Assembly (NCBI GenBank): GCA_009379825.1
Contig: WHTA01000055.1
Location: 1-39,293, forward strand
DNA: 39,293 nucleotides
From: Streptosporangiales bacterium
GTDB taxonomy: Bacteria > Actinomycetota > Actinomycetes > Streptosporangiales > WHST01
Direction of reading: 5' to 3'
Part shown: piece by piece, positions 28,616 to 34,852 of the stretch
Position numbering within the stretch: the stretch's first letter is position 1
Layout: each line of letters opens with the position of its first letter
Program-made: the position numbers and the translations under genes
The notes under the pieces: generated by a model
What the model was told of the DNA's origin: nothing
The model's database searches: none
What the model saw: only the letters and a program-made list of their open reading frames with translations

Positions 28616-28687
28616 GGATGGCGGATGCCAGCGGCGTCGAAGGCCTCCGGGGTGGGTCTTCGCAGCTCTGGCACCGGCGCGGAGACC

Positions 28688-28720
28688 GGCCGGCGGCGCT
28701 GACTGCGAGCGCCGCCGGCC
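28688..28720. terminator. Strong bidirectional hairpin between convergent genes
   Basis: There is a perfect 13-bp inverted repeat: GGCCGGCGGCGCT (28688-28700), a 7-base loop GACTGCG, and AGCGCCGCCGGCC (28708-28720). It lies between the 3' ends of the sigma/membrane operon (stop at 28615) and the convergent secreted protein gene (stop at 28737). A GC-rich stem without a clear U-tract is common for actinobacterial terminators. Confidence 0.75.
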
Positions 28721-28736
28721 ATCCCCGTGACGTGCG

Positions 28737-29300
28737 TCAGGACCAGCGGATGGAGCTGGTGCGGTCGTTCATCCAGCCCATGCTCGAGCACCCGCACGAA
28801 CGCTTCCAGCCGCCGAAGCCGGAGTGCTGGTAGTGCGTGCTGGTGCAGCCCTCGTAGCTGCGGGCCGAGGAGATCTCGTCGTTGAACGGGTCGTCGCTGA
28901 GGTCGCCGTCGCGGTACGAGCCGCCCGCGTTGCACGGCGCGGCGTTGACGTTGTACACCTTCGACGCCCCGCGGAAGTCCGTGTCCACGTACTCGATGCC
29001 GATGATCCGGCTGCTGCGCTTCGCCGTGGTGGACCGGTTGCCGCCGTCGAGCTGGGTCTGGGTGAGCGTGTTGCTGCCCGGCGGGATGTGCACGGTGTCG
29101 GCGGTGGCGTGCCGCACCGCCGCGGCGAGCGAGTCGAAGCAGGCGGTCGACTGCCTGGCCGAGCTGTCCGGCTGGAGCTGCACGACACACGACCGCGCCG
29201 GCGAGCCGCTCACCGGGCTGGCGAGCGCGGTGCCGGCCGTGCCGGCGACCAGTGCGGCGGCGGCGAGCACCGCAAGGACAGGCAGGCGTAGTACGCGCAT
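28737..29300 (-). CDS. Secreted cysteine-rich beta/gamma-crystallin-like (I36-inhibitor-like) protein
   Basis: The product is 187 residues. A signal peptide covers residues 1-27 (MRVLRLPVLAVLAAAALVAG, then TAGTALA before Ser-Pro). The mature part has six Cys (SCVV, ACFDS, PCNAGG, GCTST, SCGCSS), enough for three disulfides. It also has the segment DLSDDPFNDEISSARSYEGC with later HSGFGGW. The order F/Y-N-D-x-ISS-x-R followed by FGG is that of one beta/gamma-crystallin Greek-key motif, found in actinobacterial peptidase inhibitor family I36 and related secreted proteins. The function (inhibitor or surface protein) is not determined by this. ATG 29300 is divergent from the cpaF fragment across 279 bp (29301-29579), in which I see no further gene. 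Confidence 0.75.
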   Translation of the reverse strand: MRVLRLPVLAVLAAAALVAGTAGTALASPVSGSPARSCVVQLQPDSSARQSTACFDSLAAAVRHATADTVHIPPGSNTLTQTQLDGGNRSTTAKRSSRIIGIEYVDTDFRGASKVYNVNAAPCNAGGSYRDGDLSDDPFNDEISSARSYEGCTSTHYQHSGFGGWKRSCGCSSMGWMNDRTSSIRWS

Positions 29301-29579
29301 CGGTCCCCTTCCCGCAAGTCCTGGACCGGCGCGCACCGATGCCGCCGATGTCCCCCGTCACGCGCCCCGAGAGGGGCGGTTCCTGGTGACCGTACGTGCT
29401 CGCCTGGGCCGCGTGCAACGTGCCTGGTCCGCGCACCGCTGGAGAGGGCACATTCGGTGCAAATACGGCGGTATCCCCGCGGTAGCCGACCCGCCTTGTG
29501 GACAACCATCGACGCAACTGCGCAACCCACGGCATGCTGCCTATCCTGTGGGTCGCACGTACCCAGGGACGGGAGGGGC

Positions 29580-29984
29580 ATGGACGCTGTCGCCGTGGTC
29601 GAGGGCGAGGTGCGCGAGCTGGTACGGCGGCGCGGCCTGGACCCGGTGGCCGAGCCCGCGGCGGTACGCCTGCTGGTCGACGAGGTGGTGGCGCACTACG
29701 GCGAGCGCAGCCTCGCCGGCGGGCTGCCCCGGTTGGGCGACGCGGCCGGCGTGTCGCGCAGCGTCTTCGACGCGGTCGCCGGCTTCGGCCCGCTGCAGCG
29801 GTTCTTGGACGACCCGGCGGTGGAAGAGGTCTGGATCAACGAGCCCGGCCGGGTGTTCGTCGCGCGGCACGGGCGCAGCGAGCTCACCACCACCGTGCTC
29901 ACCGAGGTGCAGGTGCGCGACCTGGTCGAGCGGATGCTGAAGAACTCCGGCCGCCGGCTCGACCTGTCAAAACCTAGCATTTGA
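29580..29984 (+). pseudogene. cpaF: cpaF/tadA (Flp pilus secretion ATPase), N-terminal fragment cut by the element
   Basis: ATG 29580 follows GGGAGGGGC and starts MDAVAVVEGEVRELVRRRGL. The frame then shows the CpaF N-terminal domain: VDEVVAHYGERSLAGGLPRL, FGPLQRFLDDPAVEEVWINE-PGRVFVARHGRSELTTT, and VRDLVERMLKNSGRRLDLS. After Asp128 (bases 29961-29963) the sequence belongs to the integrated element, and translation ends six residues later (LSKPSI, TGA 29982-29984). The remaining ATPase is at 37293-38147. Joining the two at the shared GACCT gives an uninterrupted frame reading GRRLDLSAPFVDAMLPDGSR, exactly the conserved CpaF segment. CpaF powers pilin polymerisation in Tad pili, and the fragment lacks both Walker motifs. 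Confidence 0.93.
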
Positions 29985-29988
29985 CATA
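29939..29988 (+). repeat. attL of the integrative element
   Basis: The chromosomal arm (29939-29960, cpaF codons) meets the element arm (from 29966) at GACCT, 29961-29965. The element arm reads GTCAAAACCTAGCATTTGAC ATA and is the near inverted repeat of the element arm in attR. Combined with that arm it gives a 48-bp attP whose centre is GTTTTGACCTGTCAAAAC, with central dinucleotide CT at 29964-29965. This is the form expected for large serine integrases: dyad arms with a non-palindromic 2-base core. Confidence 0.85.
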
Positions 29989-30047
29989 CGTGTGATTCTT
30001 CTCACATCAATTTGCCGTCTGACCTGCGGAAACTCTCGATTTTGGCA

Positions 30048-30070
30048 CCTCTGGAGGGGGCTCTCCGAGG
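30048..30070 (-). terminator. Possible terminator of the leftward element operon
   Basis: There is an imperfect stem of CCTC-T-GGAG and CTCC-GAGG (8 bp with one bulged T) around a GGGGCT loop, 3 bases beyond the stop of the leftmost element gene. It has no U-tract. Position supports the call; structure alone is modest. The 29985-30072 stretch is otherwise non-coding and AT-richer than the element average. Confidence 0.35.
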
Positions 30071-30072
30071 GG

Positions 30073-31014
30073 TCAGCGGCGGAGATGCGCCCAGGGCTCA
30101 CGCGAGGGCGCGGCGCCGCTCACGGCCCACGCGGGCAGCGCGCCCGGCGCGACGCTGGCGAGGCGGGCCTCGTCGTCCTGGCCGGTGCGGCGCAGGTGGC
30201 CGAGGTAGGCGCGCTCGCGCCAGCTGGGGCCGACCGAGCCCACCGACTCGCGGGCGTCCGCGCACTGCGGGCACAGGTGCCCGGTGAGCTTGGTGGGCGA
30301 GCGCCTGCCGCCGAGCGCATGGGTGGAGGCGGTCAGCGACTGCCAGGCGTCGGCGGCGGCGGCCTGGCGGCCACCCAGCCGGGCGACCGTGGCGGCGGGC
30401 ATCTGGACACTCTCGACCCCGCACAGCAGGCAGGCGCCGTCGGCCGGCTGGGCGTTGCGCTCGCTACGAGCGGCGGGAGGCGGCACCTCGACGGGTGGCT
30501 GGCCCGTCGCCATGCGTTCCTTGAGCGCGGCGGCGGCGGCCTCGCGCAGGGTGGCGCGGTCGGCGTCGAGGAGGTGGCCGAACGGGACGAGGCTGGCCAG
30601 GCCCCGGCGGCCGTGCGGCGCGGCAGCCCAGGCGGCGGCCAGCCCGGCGTTGGCGAGGTGGCGCACCAGGCAGCCCAGCTCGGCGTCGCTGATGTGCTCG
30701 CTCGGGGCGGGGCGGCTGGGCAGGGCCAGCGCCAACGCGGTCAGCACGCCCTCGCACGCCTGCCCGGCGCGGTCTGGGCCGAGCCTGCCGACCAGCGCGG
30801 GGTGGGCGGCGGCCAGCCGGAGCGCGGCCTGCTGGCGGTCCTCGCACGTCGGGCAGCGCGTCAGCGCGAGCACCTGGTCGCGCTGCGGCGCGGCGAGCGG
30901 GAAGCCGTCAGGCCGGGTCGCGGGGAGGTGGATCTGCTCGACCTCGCCCGGCCGGGCGGGCACGCCGCACACGCGGCAGGCCAGGTGACCATCCGGCAGG
31001 TCGACGGTGCTCAT
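30073..31014 (-). CDS. Element-encoded protein with paired zinc-binding CxxC motifs
   Basis: The product is 313 residues. It contains CRVCG and, about 40 residues later, CPTC near the N terminus (HLACRVCGVPARPGE, then LTRCPTCEDRQQAALRLAAA). A second pair in the C-terminal half is GACLLCGVES and GHLCPQCADAR. This suggests two zinc ribbons flanking a helical Ala-rich middle domain. No catalytic motif is recognised. The C terminus has SWRERAYLGHLRRTGQDDEA. ATG 31014 overlaps the stop of the upstream frame (ATGA); GTG 31020 is possible. The position is last in the leftward operon, next to attL. A nucleic-acid-binding role is inferred from the zinc ribbons only. Confidence 0.8.
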   Translation of the reverse strand: MSTVDLPDGHLACRVCGVPARPGEVEQIHLPATRPDGFPLAAPQRDQVLALTRCPTCEDRQQAALRLAAAHPALVGRLGPDRAGQACEGVLTALALALPSRPAPSEHISDAELGCLVRHLANAGLAAAWAAAPHGRRGLASLVPFGHLLDADRATLREAAAAALKERMATGQPPVEVPPPAARSERNAQPADGACLLCGVESVQMPAATVARLGGRQAAAADAWQSLTASTHALGGRRSPTKLTGHLCPQCADARESVGSVGPSWRERAYLGHLRRTGQDDEARLASVAPGALPAWAVSGAAPSREPWAHLRR

Positions 31015-31436
31015 CGCCACCGCCTGTTGTGCAGGGCGGCGGTCTGCTGCTCCACGACCCGCAGCTGCTCGGCGGAGAGCAGGGTGAAGGGCAGGGGCGG
31101 GGGCGGGGCCTGTCCGCTCAGAGAACCGGCCCCCTCTCGGCGCGCCGCCTCCGCCGCCGGTCGCGGTGCTCCTCCAGCGCCAGGTCGCCGAGGATGAGCG
31201 CCGCGGCGAGCAGGCCGCCGGACAGGATGAAGATCGGCGTCATGAGGCGTTCCTTTCGGTGAGCTGGCCGGGGCGGGCGTGGGCTCGGCGGGCTCGGCGG
31301 GCGTCCGAGCGCGCCGGGCAGCGGAGGCTGCGGCGAGCACCTGCGCCGCACGATCGCGGCGACGCTCGGCCTCCAGCTCGCTGGCGCTGACCAGGCGGCC
31401 CCAGCGGTAGACGCGCTGGTCGGCTGGGATGGTCAC
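31011..31436 (-). CDS. Element protein of 141 residues, unknown, possibly a fusion of two short genes
   Basis: GTG 31436 has GAGGAG five bases upstream and gives MTIPADQRVYRWGRLVSASE, then LEAERRRDRAAQVLAAASAARRA. This start looks like a genuine element protein. The same frame runs without a stop to TGA 31011-31013, which overlaps the next gene (ATGA), and its last part (PFTLLSAEQLRVVEQQTAAL) also looks coded. The middle (about residues 65-105) is Arg/Pro/Ala-rich and overlaps a better membrane-peptide frame, so the true arrangement may be two short genes whose frames happen to be joined. No known domain. Confidence 0.55.
   Translation of the reverse strand: MTIPADQRVYRWGRLVSASELEAERRRDRAAQVLAAASAARRARTPAEPAEPTPAPASSPKGTPHDADLHPVRRPARRGAHPRRPGAGGAPRPAAEAARREGAGSLSGQAPPPPLPFTLLSAEQLRVVEQQTAALHNRRWR
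31118..31243 (-). CDS. 41-residue single-helix membrane peptide
   Basis: ATG 31243 has AAAGGAACG seven bases upstream. The peptide starts MTPIFILSGGLLAAALILGD and continues LALEEHRDRRRRRRAERGPVL. It has one hydrophobic helix (residues 3-19) followed by an acidic turn and a strongly basic tail, i.e. an N-out/C-in single-pass protein. It lies inside the 141-residue frame in a different phase. Small membrane peptides in integrative elements may act in spread or regulation, but nothing here identifies a function. Confidence 0.55.
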   Translation of the reverse strand: MTPIFILSGGLLAAALILGDLALEEHRDRRRRRRAERGPVL

Positions 31437-31537
31437 GGCTCCTCCTCGGTGTGTCGGTGGATGTGGCGGGGACCGCCCCGACCGAGGTGCGGGCCACGCC
31501 GGGGGAGCCAGCCCGCAGACCCCGGCCGGGGCGGGGG

Positions 31538-31954
31538 CTAGGGGTAGCCAACAGCGCGCGGGTCGAACCAGGCGCGCTCGGCGTCGGTGAACAGGGCCGG
31601 GCACTCGTTCTGGTGCGTGATCCCCACCGATACCGGCGCGAGGCGGTACGCGGCCAGGCGGCCATGCTCTGGGTCGGGCGCGTCGATCCCGGCCGCCTCG
31701 CCGCACAGCGGGCACCGCCCGGTGCCGTTGGCCACGACGCGGGCGAGGTAGCGCTGGCGCACCCGCAGGGGGGCCGTGGGTCGCAGCGCGGGCAGTGCGG
31801 TGATCGGCCCGCCGCCGACGCGCCAGGCCGTGAAGCCCGGCGGGACGGGTGCCCCGTCGAGGCGCTCGACCAGGGGCCACCCGCCCGGTGGGGCGGCGCG
31901 CGCCGCGCGGTCGGCGGCGTCGGCCAGCTTGGCGCGGAGATCGGCTGCTGGCAT
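31538..31954 (-). CDS. 138-residue element protein with a C-terminal zinc site
   Basis: ATG 31954 gives MPAADLRAKLADAADRAARA, a helical start, then a segment rich in Pro, Trp and Gly (PGGWPLVERLDGAPVPPGFT-AWRVGGGPI). The C-terminal half has NGTGRCPLCGEAAGIDAPDPEHG and later SVGITHQNECPALFTDAERAWF. CPLCG together with His-x(3)-Cys forms a probable zinc ribbon. The frame extends to 32275, but the upstream part crosses the promoter-like dyad and is noise. It is probably the first gene of the leftward operon, with 101 bp to the next start. Unknown function. Confidence 0.7.
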   Translation of the reverse strand: MPAADLRAKLADAADRAARAAPPGGWPLVERLDGAPVPPGFTAWRVGGGPITALPALRPTAPLRVRQRYLARVVANGTGRCPLCGEAAGIDAPDPEHGRLAAYRLAPVSVGITHQNECPALFTDAERAWFDPRAVGYP

Positions 31955-32065
31955 GGGCACTCCCGGCGTGGTGCGGCGGCGGTGGCCCGGCCCTGCTGCC
32001 AGCGGCTGGGGCCAGCGTAGCGAGTGGGCGGAGCGGGGCGGGCGGCTCACGCCCTGGAGGGCGGA

Positions 32066-32076
32066 CTGTACTACAG
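32066..32076. promoter_or_regulatory. 11-bp dyad CTGTACTACAG
   Basis: CTGTA-C-TACAG is a perfect 5-bp inverted repeat immediately left of the larger 20-bp dyad, in the gap between the divergent element genes. It contains TAGTAC on the minus strand (32073-32068), a possible -10 for leftward transcription. It may be a second operator or simply part of that promoter. Confidence 0.35.
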
Positions 32077-32096
32077 ACCTCAACCGTGGTTGAGGT
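32077..32096. promoter_or_regulatory. 20-bp operator-like dyad resembling a SoxR/MerR box
   Basis: ACCTCAACCGTGGTTGAGGT is a perfect palindrome with 9-bp arms and a GT centre. Its core, CCTCAA-N6-TTGAGG, is the pattern of SoxR boxes and of several other MerR-family operators. It lies between the divergent starts of the 138-residue gene (minus, 31954) and the 58-residue frame (plus, 32132). For leftward transcription the dyad would lie between CAAACC (-35-like) and TAGTAC (-10-like) with a long spacer, as in MerR-type promoters. The regulator is unknown; the element's own excisionase-like HTH is one candidate. Confidence 0.6.
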
Positions 32097-32131
32097 TTGT
32101 GCCACACTGGCGGGAGGAGAAGGGAGACGAC

Positions 32132-32308
32132 ATGCGTACACGACCGAGCGTGAGCCCGAGGGCGGTAGCCACCCGCTCGCTGACCCGAGTGATGCGGCTC
32201 ACCGGAGACGCCCGCCGTGAGGCGCTGCGTGAGCACGCCGCCCTCGTCTGGCCTTCGGTCTGCTCCTTCAGTCATCAGTCGGCGCCTTCGGTCAGACCGA
32301 AGAACTGA
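32132..32308 (+). CDS. 58-residue basic protein, the only rightward gene of the element
   Basis: ATG 32132 has an excellent ribosome-binding region (GGGAGGAGAAGGGAG, ending 6 bases upstream). The product begins MRTRPSVSPRAVATRSLTRV, then MRLTGDARREALREHAALVWPSV. It is basic and helical, with no recognised domain. It sits right of the 20-bp dyad and its 3' end enters the CTTC(A/G)GT repeat cluster, so the last 18 residues are repeat-derived. It could be a small autoregulator controlling the divergent operon; that is inference from position. Confidence 0.6.
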   Translation: MRTRPSVSPRAVATRSLTRVMRLTGDARREALREHAALVWPSVCSFSHQSAPSVRPKN

Positions 32309-32411
32309 AGGCGGCGGGTCTTCAGTCTTCAGTCTTCAGTCCCCAGACAGAGTCTGGGGATGACTGAAGACTGAAGGACTGAGAGAGACCGCCGATTCAG
32401 TCGGCTTCGGT
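32253..32411. repeat. Cluster of CTTC(A/G)GT repeats in both orientations with a long hairpin
   Basis: CTTCGGT occurs at 32253-32259, 32286-32292 and 32405-32411. CTTCAGT occurs at 32266-32272 and as three tandem copies at 32320-32340. The inverse ACTGAAG occurs at 32304-32310, 32363-32369 and 32370-32376. Two inverted repeats are built from them. One is CTTCGGTC-A-GACCGAAG (32286-32302). The other is a long hairpin with two CTTCAGT units plus CCCCAGAC (32327-32348), loop AGA, and GTCTGGGG, ATG bulge, two ACTGAAG units (32352-32376). The cluster lies at the 3' end of the AAA ATPase gene, between convergent genes. It could be an iteron-type origin, a regulator-binding array or a bidirectional terminator. 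Confidence 0.85.
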
Positions 32412-33686
32412 CGGGGACTGAACGGGCCAGTAGTGGGTGCGGCGGTGGTGTGGACGCGAACAGCGCGTGCAGGCGCTGGTGCACTTCTCCTCACGGACCC
32501 AGCCGTTCTCCAAGGCCTTCGTCCTGCCTTGGAGGTTGAGGGGCTTGAGCCCGCCGGAGTCCACGTTGTCGGTCAGCTCCTGCCCGTCCGCGCCGGGGTG
32601 CTCGCGGACGTAGGCGGCGGTCAGTGCGGCCACGCCCGCGACCCCATCGAGGTCAACGCTCGGCTTCGCCTCACCGGTCGCCTTCCCGTCCACCACCGGC
32701 CGCCCCTCGGGGTTGAGGACCACCCGCATGGGCGGCACCGCCACTCCGCCCGTCCTCGGCCGGACACTGAACCGGCGGGTAGAGGCCGGGTCGTCGGCGT
32801 TGTCGGAGGAGTAGGTCCACAGCGCGTCGGGTCCCGCCTGGGCCTCGACGCCGCCCATCAGGTGGCTGCCTGCCATCGTGTTGTGCGCGATCGCCAGCGC
32901 GTTCGGCACGTCGATCTCACGCATGAGCCGCCGGAACGCGGCGTACCACTCGCCGTACGCCTCGACTCCCTTCCCGGCGGCGTGCAGAATCGCCGTCACG
33001 CCGTCCACGATCACGGCGAACGGCGTCCAGTCGTCCATGCCGTCGCAGTCATGGCACTCGGTGAGGCGGTTGGCCCACAGGTCGTAGAGCGCCGGGTCGG
33101 TCACGTCGAACATGTGCGCGCCGCCGAGGTCTTCGAGGTGCTCGATTCCCAGCAGGTCACTGACCGGGAGGTGGTGGTCGAGGATGGCCACCTTCTGCTC
33201 CGTGAGCCAGTCCAGCGGCGCCTCCAAGTCCTCCGGCGGCGTCTCGGCGTTGATGAGCAAGAGACCCCGACCCAGCTCCTCCTCGGTCAGCTCGGCGGGC
33301 TCGAAGTGGCCGAGGAACCTGTAGCCGGGCATCACGAGGGCCGTCGCGAAGTCGACCGCGATCGTGGTCTTGCCCGCCTTCGGGTTACCGCCGAGCATCG
33401 GGATCGTCCCCCACGGCATGAAACCGGGGATCAGCATCCGGCGCTGAGCGGAGGAGCGACGCCCCAAGTAGGACTTGTCCGGCAGATTGGCATACGTGCC
33501 GAGCACGCGCTCACGGAGCCTCTGCAAGGGCCTGCCGGTGATCGGGGTCCCGTCGTCGTAGGTGAACTCGCCCTCGCGGATCATCGCCTCGTAGCGCTCG
33601 GGGGATGTCACTTCCGACAGAGCGGGCAGCTCGAACGACCCTCGATAGGTTCTAGTCTGGCCCTGGTAGGTGATCTTGATCTTCAC
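32397..33686 (-). CDS. AAA ATPase, RepA/DnaB-like (AAA_25 type)
   Basis: The product is 429 residues starting at GTG 33686 behind GGAGGTGACC. Walker A is GGNPKAGKTT (about 99-108), preceded by the usual IPGFMPWGTIPML. Walker B is FAVIVDGVT (about 206-214), and AIAHNTMAGSHLMGGVEAQA is a sensor-like segment. This is the RecA-like fold of plasmid RepA helicases and of AAA_25 ATPases in actinobacterial elements. The C terminus has a winged-helix-like part (VREHPGADGQELTDNVDSGG) and a possible zinc site CTSACTRCSRPH. It may be the element's replication or maintenance protein. The repeat cluster directly beyond its 3' end would suit an origin, but this is not proven. Confidence 0.82.
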   Translation of the reverse strand: MKIKITYQGQTRTYRGSFELPALSEVTSPERYEAMIREGEFTYDDGTPITGRPLQRLRERVLGTYANLPDKSYLGRRSSAQRRMLIPGFMPWGTIPMLGGNPKAGKTTIAVDFATALVMPGYRFLGHFEPAELTEEELGRGLLLINAETPPEDLEAPLDWLTEQKVAILDHHLPVSDLLGIEHLEDLGGAHMFDVTDPALYDLWANRLTECHDCDGMDDWTPFAVIVDGVTAILHAAGKGVEAYGEWYAAFRRLMREIDVPNALAIAHNTMAGSHLMGGVEAQAGPDALWTYSSDNADDPASTRRFSVRPRTGGVAVPPMRVVLNPEGRPVVDGKATGEAKPSVDLDGVAGVAALTAAYVREHPGADGQELTDNVDSGGLKPLNLQGRTKALENGWVREEKCTSACTRCSRPHHRRTHYWPVQSPTEAD

Positions 33687-33779
33687 CGGTCACCTCCGGG
33701 CCACTCGTCATCGTGCATGATGGAAGTCCCTTCGTAGTTGGTCGAGAGCCCCGGTCCCCCGCCGGGGCTCTCGTGCGGT

Positions 33780-34070
33780 CTAGGCGCCCAGTGCCTCGGC
33801 CAGTCGGCGGTACGCGGCCCAGCACTCAGCGGCGATCTGCGAGGGCGTCAGCGGTGGCAGCAGGGACGGGGAGCCCAACGGGTCGCCGTAGAGCCGCCAG
33901 CGCCGGTAGTGCTTGGCGCACCAGCCGCGACGGATCGGCCCGGTGGCGTCGCAGCCGGGCGCGTCGCAGCCGCGCAGGTAGGTGACGTGCCGGGTCGCCC
34001 AGCGGTGCCGGTGGTACGGGTCGTCGGGAGGACATCCGCGCTCGATCCGCGCAGGCGGGGTGACGCTCAC
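33780..34070 (-). CDS. 96-residue zinc-motif protein, HNH/phage-type N-terminal zinc finger
   Basis: GTG 34070 overlaps the stop of the preceding 34-residue frame (GTGA). The product has a basic N terminus rich in His, Arg and Pro, then RGCDAPGCDATGPIRRGWCA-KHYRRWRLYGDP. The Cys-x4-Cys-x(9-10)-Cys-x2-His-Y-x-RW-x-x-x-GDP pattern is the zinc-binding module found at the front of many phage HNH-type and recombination-directing proteins. No His-Asn-His nuclease core follows, so a nuclease call is not justified. The C-terminal 30 residues are helical (TPSQIAAECWAAYRRLAEAL). Confidence 0.75.
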   Translation of the reverse strand: MSVTPPARIERGCPPDDPYHRHRWATRHVTYLRGCDAPGCDATGPIRRGWCAKHYRRWRLYGDPLGSPSLLPPLTPSQIAAECWAAYRRLAEALGA

Positions 34071-34171
34071 TCGGCCGCCTCCTCGTCCACTCCGGTCAGC
34101 AGCCAGGCGACCTGCTGCACCTGCTCCTCGGTCAGCGGCGGGAGCGCGGCGGCGGCCTCGGCCGGGGTCAC
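34067..34171 (-). CDS. 34-residue coupled peptide
   Basis: GTG 34171 overlaps the excisionase-like stop (GTGA), and its own TGA (34067-34069) overlaps the start of the zinc-motif gene. The peptide is MTPAEAAAALPPLTEEQVQQ, then VAWLLTGVDEEAAE. It is an acidic, amphipathic helical peptide with the LPPLTEEQxxxVAxLL pattern often seen at the ends of small element proteins. The 4-bp overlaps on both sides make translation likely. No function is known. Confidence 0.6.
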   Translation of the reverse strand: MTPAEAAAALPPLTEEQVQQVAWLLTGVDEEAAE

Positions 34172-34416
34172 CGCAGCACCTCCGCGTCGTCCACGACGAC
34201 GCGGCTCAGGTCGATGACCTCGGCTCCGTCGAACACGCCGTAGCTGCGGGTCTTGGCGAGCACCCGCTTGGCCTCGTCGAGGTCGACGACGTGCTCGTTC
34301 CTGTTTCCGAGCCGGAAGACCTTCAACTGCTTGTTCTTGATGCGGGCGCGGACGGTGTTGTACGTGACGCCGCACTCGGCGGCGGCTCGGGGGATAGTCG
34401 CGAAGCGACGGGACAT
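34168..34416 (-). CDS. Excisionase-like winged-helix DNA-binding protein
   Basis: The product is 82 residues from ATG 34416, with AGGGAG about 9 bases upstream. It begins MSRRFATIPRAAAECGVTYN, then TVRARIKNKQLKVFRLGNRNEHVVDLDEAKRVL. This helix-turn-helix-wing-helix layout is that of HTH_17/Xis-type proteins. In an integrative element the likely role is a recombination directionality factor or a repressor/activator. The region upstream (34417-34852) probably carries its promoter. It heads a tightly coupled three-gene set (HTH, 34-residue peptide, zinc protein). Confidence 0.75.
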   Translation of the reverse strand: MSRRFATIPRAAAECGVTYNTVRARIKNKQLKVFRLGNRNEHVVDLDEAKRVLAKTRSYGVFDGAEVIDLSRVVVDDAEVLR

Positions 34417-34852
34417 GATGGTGCTCCCTTGCGGGATGCACAGCCGAGGGGCAGTGTGCCCTGACACCGGGGCTGCTGGAGTCACACCATCGCGGCCCTC
34501 ATCAGAGGGAACCGCTTCTCGTCCGTCGCGCTCGCTGGATCGGCTGGGTGTCTCAGTGCCAGCGAGGAACCGTGGCTCCCGAGCGGTCTGACGGCCAACC
34601 CTCGGGCGGTGGCTTCTGCGAAGTCCATTCTAGCGCCTTGTGCGCGGCTCTCTGCGCCATTCTGCGGCTCTCACCGGGTGCGTTTGACCTTGCGGCACAG
34701 GGGCGATTTTCGCGGGCCTTAGAAAACGATTTCTCAAATCCGGCCGCTGGGCAGAGACACGACAACGGCCCGCCACCACCGAGGATGACGGGCCGCTGCG
34801 CCGTGCCGGGCCGTGCCCGTGCCGTGCTGCCCGCCGGCCGTGCTGCGGCCGT
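34417..34852. other. 436-bp non-coding region, probable control region of the element
   Basis: No gene is supported here. The part 34680-34745 is the most AT-rich stretch of the element interior. It contains two small dyads: GCGA-TTT-TCGC (34713-34723 region) and AGAAA-ACGA-TTTCT (34721-34734). TAGAAT at 34632-34627 (minus) could be a -10 for leftward transcription, but no good -35 is at 16-18 bases. An origin or promoter with operators is the most reasonable reading. Confidence 0.45.

Noticed and set aside
29457-29579. Upstream start for cpaF at 29457
   Set aside because: The added residues have no CpaF-like pattern, while ATG 29580 has GGGAGGGGC directly in front of it.
29939-29990. tRNA gene as the attachment site of the element
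   Set aside because: The flanks are cpaF codons that join in frame; no tRNA-like cloverleaf is present.
31538-32275. 245-residue version of the 138-residue element protein
   Set aside because: The extra N-terminal part crosses the operator-like dyad and the rightward 58-residue gene and has no protein-like character.
32253-32411. CRISPR array
   Set aside because: Repeats are 7 bases, occur in both orientations and lack regular spacers; no cas genes are nearby.
33780-34070. HNH endonuclease
   Set aside because: Only the N-terminal zinc-finger-like module is present; no His-Asn-His core can be found in 96 residues.
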